From contig JABYQR010000010.1 of NCBI GenBank assembly GCA_022592445.1, forward strand, positions 246,680-310,679: a DNA stretch of 64,000 bases, written 5' to 3'. The notes beneath the pieces are model-generated. The model was not told the origin of the DNA and made no database searches. It saw only the letters and a program-made list of their open reading frames with translations. Numbering within the stretch: position 1 is the stretch's first letter; each line of letters starts with the position of its first letter. This DNA comes from Cytidiella melzeri. Lineage: Eukaryota > Basidiomycota > Agaricomycetes > Polyporales > Irpicaceae. Shown here in pieces: positions 1 through 10,035 of the stretch. The position numbers and the translations under genes were made by a program.

Positions 1-405
1 GCTCCTAACGACGAACAGCTCGGTGAAATCAATCCAGAGAATATTGGAGAAGAACCGCATCTTGATTGGGATCTTATTGTTAGCAACAATTCAACTCCAT
101 CCTCACAATCTCTGGAACCTCACACCGGAGAAGAAGAATCTATATCCGCAATCACAGCAGTTGCAGTTTCATCAGCGTCTACGTTAATCGAATCTCCGCC
201 ACGTCGATCAAAGGTAGACTTACCAGATACGATCGAATCTGCATCAGAATCTGATTCTGAAGTAGAACATCTTCTAGACGAAGATAGTGACGTCAAGGAC
301 AACGCTCTTGAACCGCTTCTACCAGAAATACCTCTGTTGATCAACAAATACTATAGTAGATTCCACGGAGAGGAGTTTGATATCGTATACTTCTTCTTAC
401 CATGA
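1..405 (+). CDS. CopA1 upstream acidic ORF (ORF2), C-terminal part
   Basis: The frame is open from the edge to a TGA at 403-405. The protein is acidic and rich in Ser/Glu/Asp (for example a run around SESDSEVEHLLDEDSD) and ends in a short aromatic tail. It matches the ORF2 of CopA2 (20994-21506). The stop overlaps the Gag-Pol start as ATGA, so the two ORFs share four bases. No domain is recognised and no Met occurs in the visible part. It could be a separate accessory protein, or an exon or frameshift extension of the upstream ORF1. Confidence 0.55.
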   Translation, partial: APNDEQLGEINPENIGEEPHLDWDLIVSNNSTPSSQSLEPHTGEEESISAITAVAVSSASTLIESPPRRSKVDLPDTIESASESDSEVEHLLDEDSDVKDNALEPLLPEIPLLINKYYSRFHGEEFDIVYFFLP

Positions 406-3400
406 GTTCCGACGAAATCCAGAAGCTAGCTAAGGATGACAAACCAGTTCTTAAAGGCAATAACTATCAAGAATGGAGGATGGCTATGCAGGCCACTCTG
501 ATGTTCATTGATGGTTGGGACATTGTCACCGGAGCTAGCACGGAACAAGGCTCTCCTGCTGATGCAGCAGTGATTGCTAAATGGAAGACGTTGAATATAC
601 GAGCGGCTGGATACCTCTTGTCAAAGATTTCTTTCGATATTATCAAGTCCAAACTTGACGACGATAAGATCACTGATGCAAAGTACATCTGGGACACCAT
701 GAAGAAAGAGTACGAAAAGTCCAACATACTCGAGAGCATGGTTGCGTTCAAGAAATTGAACAACCTGGTCTTTGATGAAAATCAAGAAATACGTCCTCAG
801 ATCAAAAAGTACCAGACCATGATCAAAGATGTCGCTACTGCTGGTCTCACTCTTGACGACAAAATGAAGGCTTTCCTGTTGCTGGGAAAACTTCCTCCTT
901 CATATGATCTTGCTTTATCCGCATACATCAGCACTATCGATGACCTGAAGAACTTGACCTTGAGTAACATCATTCCTAAGATTGAAGCTGAGGAAACTAG
1001 GCGTCTTTCTAACGAAGTAGGCACCTCTGCTTCAAGGATAACTCAAGTCAAGCGATTCAATAAAGGTTCAAAGAGATGTGACAGATGTGGCAAGACCAAT
1101 CACTCTACTGAGGAGCACTGGGACACTAAACCGTCCAATAACAATACTCGGAAGAACAAGTCGTCTGGAGCGCAGAACAATCAGCAGCAGAACAAGAAGA
1201 AACAGGACAACAAGAATGGGAAAAAGGATCAGAAGGGAAAAGGAAAAGCACGAGTTCAAAGTGTTAACGTAGAAACTATGCCTGTATTCGAGACTGAGTC
1301 TTTCGAAATGATCACTGGTTCACTCTATTCCTCGCACGAGCGTGATACTGTCCAATGGCTTATTGACAGTGGCGCGAGTAGCCATATCACTAACCAATAT
1401 TCTGACTTTGTACAATATTCCGCTGCAGTGAAACCCGGATTCTGTTCGGTTGCAGGAAGGAAAATGTCACTTCAGATATTGGGAAGGGGGACTGTGATTA
1501 TTGACTCAACGCTCAAAAATGGTGTAGTAAGCCGTGCCACCCTTCAGAACGTTCTTTATATCCCAGACGCAGTTACTCGATTCTTTGCACCTTGTAAGGC
1601 TTTGGCCAATGGCTATACAAGTCAAATAACAGCGAAAGGCTGGACTATACAACACAAGGGCAAAGATTTCCTGTATGGAAGCTGTGACGACGCAGGCATG
1701 TACCACATAAATGCGCGCATAGTAAAGCAACAAGAGACAGTAGCAGCCATAAAGACCCCTGATAATTATCTGTTGTGGCATAATAGGCTAGGACATCCGT
1801 GGAAGCGCATTGTTGAGAATCTTCACAAAGGGACTAAGGGATTACCTGAGCGTATCTCTGTTCCGTCCTCAACTGCTCCATGCCACGGATGTGAACTTGG
1901 TCGAGGAAAGCAACTTCCAAAACCACCCTCTTTATCACGAGCCAAGGAGCCACTAGAACTGGTTCACTCGGACTTAGTTGAATTTCCTTCGCTTTCGATT
2001 GATGGTTATAAGTACGCCATGACTCTCTTAGACGATGCTACTGGTATAGGGGAACAATGTTACCTCAAGCATAAAAACCAAGCATTATCCGAGTTTAAGA
2101 GATGGAAAACATGGGCGGAAAACCAGACTGGTCAAAAGATGAAGAAGTTTCACAGTGATAGGGGTACAGAAGTGAAGTGTAATGAACAGGCAGTTGCACG
2201 CGATAAGGGTGTTGAAAAGCGACAAAAGGAGCAAACGGCTAAATGGAGAGAATCAATGAAGCCAGCAGTACCTGGACCAGTAAGACGTACAGCGTCTAAT
2301 CCAGTACCTGGATCTTCTAGATTACCTTCGACACCGGAGGAATCGAACATTGATCTCCCATCTGATCTACCGAGTCAATTGGAGGGTCAATCTGAATCTC
2401 TAGAACATATATTGTCTTCATATGTCACGGTGTTCGCAATGAACGAATTTCCTCAGACTTGGAAACAAGCGATGAAAAGTGACAATAGAGATTTATGGTA
2501 CGTTGCTGCACAAGACGAAATTGCCTCTCAAATGAAGAATGGCACTTGGAAGCTTGTTAAACGACCAGACCCCTCACAAAAAATAGTCAAATGCAAATGG
2601 GTCTTTGCAGTCAAATCTGACGGTCGTCACAAAGCACGTCTTGTAGCAAAAGGCTTCACGCAAGTTGAAGGAATCGATTATCAAGAAACCTTCTCACCAG
2701 TCGCACGTTTTGAGTCCATCCGCACGCTACTAGCTATAGCTGCACTCGAGAATTGGGAAATCGAGGCACTGGACGTAAAAACAGCATTCCTGTACGGCGA
2801 ACTGGATGAGGAAATCTATATGGAACAACCAGAAGGTTTTGTAGAGAAGGGAAAAGAGAACCATGTTTGTTTGCTTAAGAAAGCCATTTATGGACTTAAA
2901 CAAGCTTCACGAACTTGGAATATCAAAATACACATTACACTTGTAGCTTTAGGCTTTGAACGTATTGAGTCCGATGCTGGTGTATACATATATCACCAAC
3001 AAGGGGGGACTTTGATGCTTATCCTCTATGTTGATGATATATTTCCTATTGGCAACGATAAAGCTAGGATCAAAGCACTCAAAACAAATCTCATGAATCA
3101 ATATGAGATGCGTGACTTAGGAGAAGCAAAGCTAATCCTAGGCATGCAAGTGCATAGAAATTGTAAAGAGCGTACACTCTACCTTTCTCAAGGGTCGTAC
3201 ATTGAAGATGCTCTTAAACGTTTTCAAATGATCAATGCTAATCCTGCCCGTACACCTTTACCATCTGGACTAGAACTTCGTAAAGCAGATTCCGACTATA
3301 CAGCGGAACATGAGCTTAGGAGTTTGTATCAAGCCTTGATTGGTACACTCATATATGTTATGATTGGTACTCGTCCCGACATTTCATATGCTGTCATACG

Positions 3401-4001
3401 TCTTTCTCAGTATATGTCAAATCCCACTCAGATCCATATGAATGCTGCAAAGTACATACTCCGTTATCTACTTGGTACTCAGTCATATGCTATCAAGTAT
3501 GATGGACGCAGCCAATCTGGACTAGTTGGGTACTCAGACGCAGACTGGGCTGAGAACAAAGACGATAGACACTGCACTACTGGCTATGCATTCCTTCTGG
3601 CCAAAGGCGCAGTGTCATGGGTCTCGAGGAAACAGAAGACCGTAGCACTCTCTTCAATGGAAGCAGAGTACATGGCATTATGCGACACAGCGAGGCAGTG
3701 TGCTTGGATACGTACTATGCTTACAGAATTGGATATGTCACCAAGAGGTCCCACTACAATCTATTGCGACAACCACAGTGCCATCTTCTTCACAAAGAAT
3801 CCAAAGATTGAAGCTTGTTCAAAGCACATTGACATTCGTTACCACTATGTTCGCGAGGTCATAAATGAAGACAAAAAGGCAGAACTCTATGCCATCCCAA
3901 CTGAAGACCAAGTTGCTGATATTATGACCAAGTCATTGGCATTTCAGAAACAGTCTAAATTCAGTGGGAGTCTTGGACTAGTGAACTTCACTGCACCCTG
4001 A
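402..4001 (+). CDS. CopA1 Gag-Pol polyprotein with internally deleted integrase
   Basis: The 1199-aa Ty1/copia polyprotein starts at the ATG of an ATGA overlap. Order: Gag (about 1-210); a zinc-knuckle-like CDRCGKTNHSTEEHW near 226, with His where Cys is usual; aspartic protease LIDSGASSH near 320; integrase HHCC zinc region near 458-500; catalytic-core Asp residues in HSDLVEF (about 522) and HSDRGTE (about 583); reverse transcriptase about 690-940 with YVDD near 875; RNase H about 1040-1185, ending with a VADIMTKSL-type motif. Right after HSDRGTE the sequence jumps to charged linker. The usual PQQNG..E segment with the third catalytic residue is missing, so integrase should be inactive. The same deletion is in CopA2. 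Gag, protease, RT and RNase H look intact. Confidence 0.93.
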   Translation: MSSDEIQKLAKDDKPVLKGNNYQEWRMAMQATLMFIDGWDIVTGASTEQGSPADAAVIAKWKTLNIRAAGYLLSKISFDIIKSKLDDDKITDAKYIWDTMKKEYEKSNILESMVAFKKLNNLVFDENQEIRPQIKKYQTMIKDVATAGLTLDDKMKAFLLLGKLPPSYDLALSAYISTIDDLKNLTLSNIIPKIEAEETRRLSNEVGTSASRITQVKRFNKGSKRCDRCGKTNHSTEEHWDTKPSNNNTRKNKSSGAQNNQQQNKKKQDNKNGKKDQKGKGKARVQSVNVETMPVFETESFEMITGSLYSSHERDTVQWLIDSGASSHITNQYSDFVQYSAAVKPGFCSVAGRKMSLQILGRGTVIIDSTLKNGVVSRATLQNVLYIPDAVTRFFAPCKALANGYTSQITAKGWTIQHKGKDFLYGSCDDAGMYHINARIVKQQETVAAIKTPDNYLLWHNRLGHPWKRIVENLHKGTKGLPERISVPSSTAPCHGCELGRGKQLPKPPSLSRAKEPLELVHSDLVEFPSLSIDGYKYAMTLLDDATGIGEQCYLKHKNQALSEFKRWKTWAENQTGQKMKKFHSDRGTEVKCNEQAVARDKGVEKRQKEQTAKWRESMKPAVPGPVRRTASNPVPGSSRLPSTPEESNIDLPSDLPSQLEGQSESLEHILSSYVTVFAMNEFPQTWKQAMKSDNRDLWYVAAQDEIASQMKNGTWKLVKRPDPSQKIVKCKWVFAVKSDGRHKARLVAKGFTQVEGIDYQETFSPVARFESIRTLLAIAALENWEIEALDVKTAFLYGELDEEIYMEQPEGFVEKGKENHVCLLKKAIYGLKQASRTWNIKIHITLVALGFERIESDAGVYIYHQQGGTLMLILYVDDIFPIGNDKARIKALKTNLMNQYEMRDLGEAKLILGMQVHRNCKERTLYLSQGSYIEDALKRFQMINANPARTPLPSGLELRKADSDYTAEHELRSLYQALIGTLIYVMIGTRPDISYAVIRLSQYMSNPTQIHMNAAKYILRYLLGTQSYAIKYDGRSQSGLVGYSDADWAENKDDRHCTTGYAFLLAKGAVSWVSRKQKTVALSSMEAEYMALCDTARQCAWIRTMLTELDMSPRGPTTIYCDNHSAIFFTKNPKIEACSKHIDIRYHYVREVINEDKKAELYAIPTEDQVADIMTKSLAFQKQSKFSGSLGLVNFTAP

Positions 4002-4058
4002 CGAGATGCTGTCATTCAAAGTAGCTCAAAGCAAAATGATGTTGGCATCAAGTGGGAG

Positions 4059-4581
4059 TGTCAAAGCGAGATTGTATCGCTGATTATTGGACATCAGATC
4101 TATGGACAATGTAGATTAGATATGTACATAGATAAGCTCAGATAGTACATAGCATGTGATTCCACCATCCTTATGGTCACACACGATGCGATACTTACAC
4201 CATATGGCATCGTGTTCCAGTAGTTTCCATGACTGAATAGCAGAAGTACCATGAGGCTTCTGCATGACTCATATTTCATATACCAAATGTATTGAGCTTA
4301 CTAAAGGCTCAGTCAGCACCATTCAGTTATGTAGGATGCTCAGTCATCGCTTACATTCTCTATTCAGTAGTATTAGCAAGCAGGACTGTGCATTACCAAT
4401 CATTACTCATAGGATTACCAATCCTTACCAATCCTTACTCATATGACATTACTGTAGCATTAGTAATCTAGTTACAGACATGTATATATACAGCTCCTAG
4501 AGAGCAGATAAATACTAAGACACTTACTCCCAGAGTTAGTTGACTCTCCTAGTCATCCCCTACACTCGTAACTTTCAAACA
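4059..4581 (+). repeat. CopA1 3' LTR (523 bp, TG...CA)
   Basis: Begins TGTCAAAGCG and ends CTTTCAAACA. It contains an ATGACTCAT (Gcn4/AP-1-type) site near 4264 and a TATA-like stretch near 4484. At all eight positions where the two LTRs of CopA2 differ, it carries the CopA2 3' LTR base. Confidence 0.93.
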
Positions 4582-4909
4582 CATAGACATACAATTCATA
4601 AGAATATTTTGGAACATTCTGAGTAGTGAAATCTATCCTTTTGTCTTCTCAAAAATGCACAATGGGCAGTCATGACACAAGGGGGCTGGAAAGACAGAGG
4701 AGAAGAGCCAGGCGCCCGTGTTCGCGAAATATGATGGCCGACGTACAAAGCATATGAATATTGTGATGCGGGATGCCTTACAAGGCAAGAGCGCAGGCGC
4801 TAGTTGACGCCACACAGTTTAGGACTGCAGAAGACGTTTAGGTAGGGGGGTTACCCCCCCCCTACCCAAACTTTGAGGTTTAGGTCATGTCCGATGTCTC
4901 ACCGACATG
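4582..4909. other. Unassigned spacer with a G/C-tract palindrome
   Basis: No convincing gene. At 4839-4869 a tract of G and a longer tract of C form a near-perfect hairpin (GGTAGGGGGG, TTA, then C-run and CTACC). The last bases are the left flank of CopC1 and belong to the older CopE relic, which resumes at 9065. Confidence 0.5.
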
Positions 4910-5350
4910 TAAAGCCGGTCGAATGTATTCAACACCTCTAGAGGCAGGGATGTGATGTGCAGTCGTAATCCCACTTGCCGTCGTAAGAACCTAAGACACA
5001 CGAGCAGAGCAAGTTAATCCAGGTGCAAAAGAGAAAGAGCACGATTAGCATAATGCCTGTACCTAAGACACACGAGCAGAGCGAGTCAACTACAGGTACA
5101 GGTTGTGAGCATATTGCATATGTGAGGGACAACGAAGAATACTCACTCCAGGTGCGAAAGAGAAAGAGCACAATGGAGTGTCAGGAGCGGGGGCGAAGGT
5201 ATATAAGACAGAGCCCTCAGGCGACCCAAAGAAGAATATCTGTGATACAGTTGTGTCCGCGTGATGAAAGAACAATAAGGTGACCATATACGGAAAACAA
5301 AAGACAGTCCGGTAACTACGAGTCCGTGAGCCGGAGCTGAAAAGCCAACT
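4910..5350 (-). repeat. CopC1 3' LTR
   Basis: Inner edge abuts a purine tract (minus strand GAGGGGGAG, just right of 5347). The outermost bases differ slightly from the 5' LTR (ACT instead of TTA), so that boundary is good to about 3 bp. Confidence 0.85.
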
Positions 5351-5700
5351 CCCCCTCAGCGAGGTGAAACTGGACGAGCCCTAAGGACTCAGAGTGACGA
5401 ACGTGAGCTTCAGCTGGTAAAGACTTGGTGAAGATGTCAGCAGGGTTGTCAACTCCAGGGATTCAAACCAATTCGACGAGGCCTTCGGTGACGCATTTGT
5501 GAACAGCGTGCGCAGTGACGCGAGTATGTTTGGAGCAATGCTTCACGTGGGTGGACTTGGAAGCGTCTACAGCACTCTTGTTGTCGCAATGAAGGACGAC
5601 AGGTAGAGGAAGAGGTTGCTCAATCTGATCAGTGAGAATCTTCAACCACTTGAGTTGCTCGCAAGCTTCGTGAGCCGCAAAGTATTCTGAGTCGAAGGTA
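5351..5700 (-). pseudogene. CopC1 RNase H C-terminal remnant
   Basis: Minus-strand translation gives the copia RNase H tail: STFDSEYFAAHEACEQLKWL, then LHCDNKSAVD, a KHTRVTAH segment, a TGA near 5463 where Arg (CGA) would fit, then a DNPADIFTKSL motif. This is the standard end of a Ty1/copia polyprotein. The part before it (RT) is deleted: upstream sequence switches straight to integrase C-terminal sequence near 5700. Not functional. Confidence 0.82.
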
Positions 5701-6907
5701 GACTTTGAGTAGGAGGTGAAGGACGGTTAGGAAAGATCAGTTCGTCGAATACAACGTCAGTACTCGAGACGATCCTATGAGTATGTTTGTCCCATAAGCG
5801 GTAACCTTTGGAACCCGCTTCATACCCAACATGCACAAGAGGCTGAGCGTGAGCATCGAGCTTCCTGCAATGATCCTTGTGAATGTGGCGATTAATGGCT
5901 TTTCAGCTCCAGCTCACGGACTCGTAGTTACCGGAATGTCTTTTGTTTTCCGTATATGGTCGCCTTATTGTTCTTTCATCACGCGGACACATCTGTATCA
6001 CAGATTTTCCTTTTTGGGTCGCCTGAGGGCTCTGTCTTATATACCTTCGCCCCCGCTCCTGACACTCCATCGTGCTCTTTCTCTTTCGCACCTGGAGTGA
6101 GTATTCTTCGTTGTCCCTCACATATGCAATATGCTCACAGCCTGTACCTATAGTTAACTCGCTTCGCTCGTGTGTCTTAGGTACAGTCATTATGCAATCG
6201 TGCTCTTTCTCTTTTGCACCTGGATTAACTCGCTTCGCTCGTGTGTCTTAGGTCCTTACGACGGCAAGTGGGATTACGACTGCGCATCCATCCCTGCCTC
6301 TAGACGTGTTGAATACATTCGACCGGCTTTAGCGATAGGCGAGGCAACCAAAAACACGGAAGTATGAAACATCCGGGTTGGAGCCAGTGATAATCTCGAA
6401 TGGTGTCCTCCAATCCAGAGACCGTTTGGTTGCTCGGTTGCGCACATGCACAGTGGTTTTCACGGCTTCTTCCCAGAATCCTTTGGACATCCCGGCGGCG
6501 TAAAGCATAGAGAGCGCAGCCTCCATAATGGTGCGGTTGAAACGCTCAGCCTTGCCGTTTTGTTGTGGTGTATCCGGGGTGGTGCGCTGATGGACAATGC
6601 CAAGATCCTTCAATCGTTGCACGAAGCGCTTCGACTGGTATTCACTGCCCCTGTCAGAGCAAAGAATCTTAATATCCCTCTCAAACTGAGTTTTGACCAG
6701 CTGACGGAACTCCTCGAACTTCTGCTCCTGTTCGTCTTTGTGTTTCAGGAAATAAATCCAGACGTTGTCAGAGCAGTCATCGATGTACGTGAGCATGTAG
6801 AGGTGTCCTCCGTTTACAGAAGAGTTCTGCATAGGTCCAGCCAAGTCAGTGTGGATGAGATCGAAAGGTTTGTCCGCGCGAGGTGTTGAGGACGAATGGA
6901 ATGTGTG
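5701..6907 (-). pseudogene. CopC1 integrase, split by a solo LTR
   Basis: The integrase is in two pieces on either side of the LTR at 5893-6331: 6332-6907 and 5701-5892. Removing the LTR and one copy of GCGAT restores one reading frame across FGCLAYR. Catalytic core residues are present: HTDLAGPM-type Asp, LCSDRGSEY Asp, and the Glu in PQQNGKAERF. It is followed by the GYEAGSKGYRLWD C-terminal motif. The frame is continuous with the gag-protease ORF except for one TGA at 6908-6910. Unlike CopA, the catalytic triad is intact. Confidence 0.87.
5893..6331 (+). repeat. Solo LTR of the CopC family, inserted in CopC1
   Basis: 439 bp, in opposite orientation to CopC1, with TSD GCGAT at 5888-5892 and 6332-6336. 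It ends in the same GGCTTTA as the CopC1 LTRs. A solo LTR inside a relative shows the family transposed again after CopC1 landed and then lost its interior by LTR-LTR recombination. Confidence 0.92.
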
Positions 6908-8488
6908 TCATGTGGCCTTGCCGAGTTGACAACCTTTGCATGCGTGTTCAGAGCGAGGAGTCTTCTCATCAATAGTCAGACCTGTCACTGGGGAGTCGTC
7001 AGAGCGTAGCTTCTGTAGTGCTTCCCAGTTGAGGTGACCATAGCGTTGGTGTACAAGGTCGATGGGTGACGAGTGCGTGTGCGTGGAGGAGGCGACCGAC
7101 GAAGAAGAGACGCGAAGTCCCAACCAGTATTGGCCGCCCTTGAGAGTACCTATGCCGTAGGTGGTATCATTCTTGTGTATCCGTGCTTTACCGCCAGTGA
7201 AAACGGTAGAGAATCCTTTGGAGTCAAGACAGGAAATCGAAATGAGTCGGTAGGCGATGCCTGGGCAGTATAAAACGTTGTCAAACTGCGCTGTGAGCTG
7301 CTTTCCATCAACGTGTACGGTTCCACATACGCTCCCAGACCCAAGCGTAGACATTGAAGTCTTCGAAGCATCAGCTAATGTCGCGAACAACGGCGTAGCA
7401 AACGGCTTGTAGTTGTGGAAGTCGTTAAGGTTGTTGGTGATGTGTCTCGTACAGCCTGAGTCGAGCATCCAGGGTGTTTCACCCGAAGCATAAAACATAA
7501 CATCTATATTTGCGACGTTGGCGGCTTCGGACGTGGAGTCCTCAGCGGAGACTACATGTACAGCAGCAGAACCGTTAGACGATGATGGTGACCCAGAAGA
7601 TTCCTTCTTCCCCTTGTCCTTTCCTCCTTTTCCCCCTTTCCTTGCCTCCTCAATGGCAGCCTTCTTCTTAAGACACTCGTCCTCTGTATGACCCTTGTAC
7701 TTGCAGAACCCACACTGCTTCTTTGACTTGCCCGACAAGGACGAAGCCGAAGACTTGTTGAACTTGACCGCAGAGACTGAAGGCAATTCCTTTCGCTTAG
7801 CCTCGTCGATGAGGCGCAATCGGATGTCGTTGTATTTCAAGTCCTTTGGTGCGGTGACAGCAAGGATGGGCTCGACGATGTTGGAGAAGGAGTCAGGGAG
7901 TACCGAGAGAAGACCGAAGATCTTGAGCAGTTCCTTGTCGCCAAGGATGCCGGAGGCGTCAACTTCTTGCCAGAGACGACCACGTTCTTCAAGCTGTTCA
8001 ACAAGAGGGCGTGAGCCGTCGATCGTGTGAAGGAAGTATTGCTTGAACTTGAGGAATGCAGATAGAGTGGTCGAGGCGGAGTAGTTGGCCTTTAGCTTAG
8101 CGTAGATCTCGGCGGCAGAGTTGGTTTCGAGGTCGAAGAGATGGTGGAGAGAGCTGTCAACGGTCGCGAGGAGAACCAGAGTGACGTTGGCGTCGGCCTT
8201 GCACCAGTCGTCGTAGTCCGTGTCGGTGGACGCGGGCTTGACCAGAGAAGGATCGACCATGCCAGACGCGGCTTGCGTCTTGAGGAACTGGATGAACAGC
8301 ATGTTCCATTCCTTCCAGTTGTTGGCACCAGTCAGCTTAGGCAGCGAGTCGAGTTTGATGAACGAGGAGTTGCTGGAAGTGTTCTTGACGAACGACGAAC
8401 CAGCGGCAGAGGGGCCTGCAGAGGCAGGAGTGGACCCAGCAGGGCCAGACAATGCCGAACCACCTGTGGGAGGTGTGGTGCTCGACAT
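6908..8488 (-). CDS. CopC1 Gag-protease ORF (526 aa, ends at premature TGA)
   Basis: Starts at an ATG about 130 bp inside the PBS. The N-terminus is Ser/Thr/Pro/Gly rich (about 1-45), followed by a copia Gag domain (about 50-240), a CX2CX4HX4C zinc knuckle CGFCKYKGHTEDEC (about 265), a Lys/Gly-rich linker, the protease motif MLDSGCTRHITNN (about 340), and the integrase zinc region ending CKGCQLGKAT. The stop codon at 6908-6910 is in frame with downstream integrase, so it truncates what was one Gag-Pol polyprotein. Gag forms the particle and protease cleaves the polyprotein. Here it can at most make Gag-protease. Confidence 0.88.
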   Translation of the reverse strand: MSSTTPPTGGSALSGPAGSTPASAGPSAAGSSFVKNTSSNSSFIKLDSLPKLTGANNWKEWNMLFIQFLKTQAASGMVDPSLVKPASTDTDYDDWCKADANVTLVLLATVDSSLHHLFDLETNSAAEIYAKLKANYSASTTLSAFLKFKQYFLHTIDGSRPLVEQLEERGRLWQEVDASGILGDKELLKIFGLLSVLPDSFSNIVEPILAVTAPKDLKYNDIRLRLIDEAKRKELPSVSAVKFNKSSASSLSGKSKKQCGFCKYKGHTEDECLKKKAAIEEARKGGKGGKDKGKKESSGSPSSSNGSAAVHVVSAEDSTSEAANVANIDVMFYASGETPWMLDSGCTRHITNNLNDFHNYKPFATPLFATLADASKTSMSTLGSGSVCGTVHVDGKQLTAQFDNVLYCPGIAYRLISISCLDSKGFSTVFTGGKARIHKNDTTYGIGTLKGGQYWLGLRVSSSSVASSTHTHSSPIDLVHQRYGHLNWEALQKLRSDDSPVTGLTIDEKTPRSEHACKGCQLGKAT

Positions 8489-8605
8489 ATTGGTAGGACG
8501 TCAAGGATATGGATATAGAAACCTGGGGTCATGTGTCGACGTTGATCGGAGCGAAGCGCAGATGGGCGCGATAAGGTGAACGACGAGTGTGGATTAGAGT
8601 CAGGC

Positions 8606-8618
8606 GGGGCTCATAACC
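8606..8618 (-). other. CopC1 primer-binding site, initiator tRNA-Met half type
   Basis: Immediately inside the 5' LTR; minus strand reads GGTTATGAGCCCC. Its complement GGGGCTCATAACC matches the anticodon stem-loop of eukaryotic initiator tRNA-Met (CAT anticodon), as in Drosophila copia and yeast Ty5, which are known to prime from a cleaved tRNA half. Confidence 0.85.
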
Positions 8619-9059
8619 TAAAGCCGGTCAAATGTATTCAACACGTCTAGAGGCAGGGATGTGATGCGCAGTCGTAATCCCACTTGCCGTCGTAAGAACC
8701 TAAGACACACGAGCAGAGCGAGTTAATCCAGGTGCGAAAGAGAAAGAGCACGATTAGCATAATGACTGTACCTAAGACACACGAGCAGAGCGAGTTAACT
8801 ACAGGTACAGGTTGTGAGCATATTGCATATGTGAGGGACAATGAAGAATACTCACTCCAGGTGCAAAAGAGAAAGAGCACGATGGAGTGTCAGGAGCGGG
8901 GGCAAAGGTATATAAGACAGAGCCCTCAGGCGACCCAAAAAGGAATATCTGTGATACAGTTGTGTCCGCGTGATGAAAGAACAATAAGGTGACCATATAC
9001 GGAAAACAAAAGACAGTCCGGTAACTACGAGTCCGTGAGCCGGAGCTGAAAAGCCATTA
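8619..9059 (-). repeat. CopC1 5' LTR
   Basis: Contains a TATATAAG box (minus strand, near 8910) and two copies of a block made of a CTCTTTC-rich run, GCACCTGGA and CTCGTGTGTCTTAGGT (near 8690-8765 and 8770-8880). The block duplication is also present in the divergent LTR at 60589. Confidence 0.9.
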
Positions 9060-9064
9060 ACATG

Positions 9065-9575
9065 TTTTGGGTGCTATCGGACTTTGAAAACGTCACGTTC
9101 TGATCTGAGATTTCATGTCTCATACGCAAAAGTCGACCTAAACATTGACCTAAAGGCTTACGGGAAGTCACTCAATAATTTGACATCCTCAAATCTTACA
9201 GGCCGTATTCTACAAGAAGAAGAACGGCGAAAGGATTGCGTAACTTCTGGAACGGCCTTGTACGCTAACAGGCCGAGGAAATCAAAATTCTGAACAGGTG
9301 TTTTTTGTCACGGCTGCGGCCGTGAAGGCCACATCAAACCCAAGTGTCGGGATGAAGAAAAGAAGGGAAACAATCAGAAGTCCGGAAAGAAGGAAAAGAA
9401 GGACGGCAATGGAAAGAGGCATGGGAAGGGGCACGGACGGAAGGAATATTCCAACGTCGCCGCCGAGGAAACTCCAAAGGGTGAACCTGATAAGTACACC
9501 TTCCTAATGGAGGAAGAAGACTGTTTACTTGTCTCCCAAGCTGCCTGGATTGGTGATACCGGATCAACCTCACAC
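9065..9575 (+). pseudogene. CopE: relic copia gag-protease
   Basis: The plus strand shows a Gag tail with an EEERR motif near 9220, a stop/frameshift near 9291, a zinc knuckle CHGCGREGHIKPKC (near 9308-9350), a Lys/Gly-rich linker, and the aspartic-protease core GDTGSTSH ending at 9575. The reading continues at 15363 after a nested LTR: joining across the CACAC duplication gives SHVVNDQS, the usual copia protease continuation. It is then cut by LTR-G at 15380. This is the oldest copia layer here, host to CopC1 and LTR-D insertions. Confidence 0.8.
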
Positions 9576-9612
9576 TGTTAAAACTATATAATATAATATG
9601 ATTTGATATGTA

Positions 9613-9782
9613 TGTTCGACTATATTAATTAGACGCTTAACGTACAAGCGCCGTAGTTACCGTATATATGACTTACTCTGATCAATGCAACGATACGCAC
9701 TTTTGATCCCCAACTCTCACTGTGTGATCCCTCTCAATCTTGCTCTCTCAACGCTTTTCTCTACTTGCATAGCCTTCTAACA
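9613..9782 (+). repeat. CopB1 5' LTR (170 bp)
   Basis: TGTTCGACTA...CTTCTAACA. Very short LTR; contains a TATATATG promoter-like stretch near 9663. Confidence 0.95.
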
Positions 9783-9795
9783 GGTTATGAGCCCC
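9783..9795 (+). other. CopB1 primer-binding site, initiator tRNA-Met half type
   Basis: GGTTATGAGCCCC directly follows the LTR; identical to the PBS of CopA2, CopB2 and CopC1. Confidence 0.86.
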
Positions 9796-10035
9796 GGATA
9801 AGCTCACTACCCCACTCACACTACTCTCTGCACTTACTATCCAACAGTTGATTTGCTCTGATCCCACTGATCAGTCTCAACCTCGTTGTTCTACGCGCGA
9901 ACGACACCAAACCAACTTCTACCAAGGTACCACTACCTCCAGGCCTTCCACTCGCCCTCCTCATACTCACAGGAGAACCCCTGTCTTCACTCCTACTCCA
10001 ACTCCTCCTCCTGCTCCTACTCCTCCTCAACCTAC

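Larger units (their letters stand above)
1..4581 (+). mobile_element. Copia LTR retrotransposon CopA1, 3' part (5' part outside the window)
   Basis: The element enters from the left edge. It shows the end of an upstream ORF, a full 1199-codon Gag-Pol ORF, a polypurine tract (AAGTGGGAG at 4050-4058) and a 523-bp 3' LTR. It is an inverted near-copy of CopA2 at 16818-24485: the two Gag-Pol proteins differ at three residues I could find. By comparison with CopA2 about 3 kb of its 5' end lies outside the window. The Ty1/copia order is seen directly: protease, integrase, reverse transcriptase, RNase H. The TSD cannot be checked. Confidence 0.95.
4910..9059 (-). mobile_element. Copia retrotransposon CopC1, internally deleted and nested
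   Basis: Two LTRs of about 441 bp (4910-5350 and 8619-9059) are flanked by a 5-bp TSD, ACATG (4905-4909 and 9060-9064). On the minus strand the order is LTR, initiator-Met-type PBS, gag-protease ORF, integrase, RNase H tail, polypurine tract, LTR. Most of the reverse transcriptase is missing: integrase C-terminal sequence runs directly into RNase H near 5700. A solo LTR of the same family (5893-6331) sits in the integrase. The element is therefore non-autonomous. It is inserted in an older gag-protease relic (CopE). Confidence 0.9.

Noticed and set aside
5023..6190. Short ORFs (about 65-95 aa) with Lys/Arg- and Cys-rich products repeated near 5023, 5903, 8732 and 8799
   Set aside because: They are inside CopC LTR copies and recur only because the LTR is repeated.
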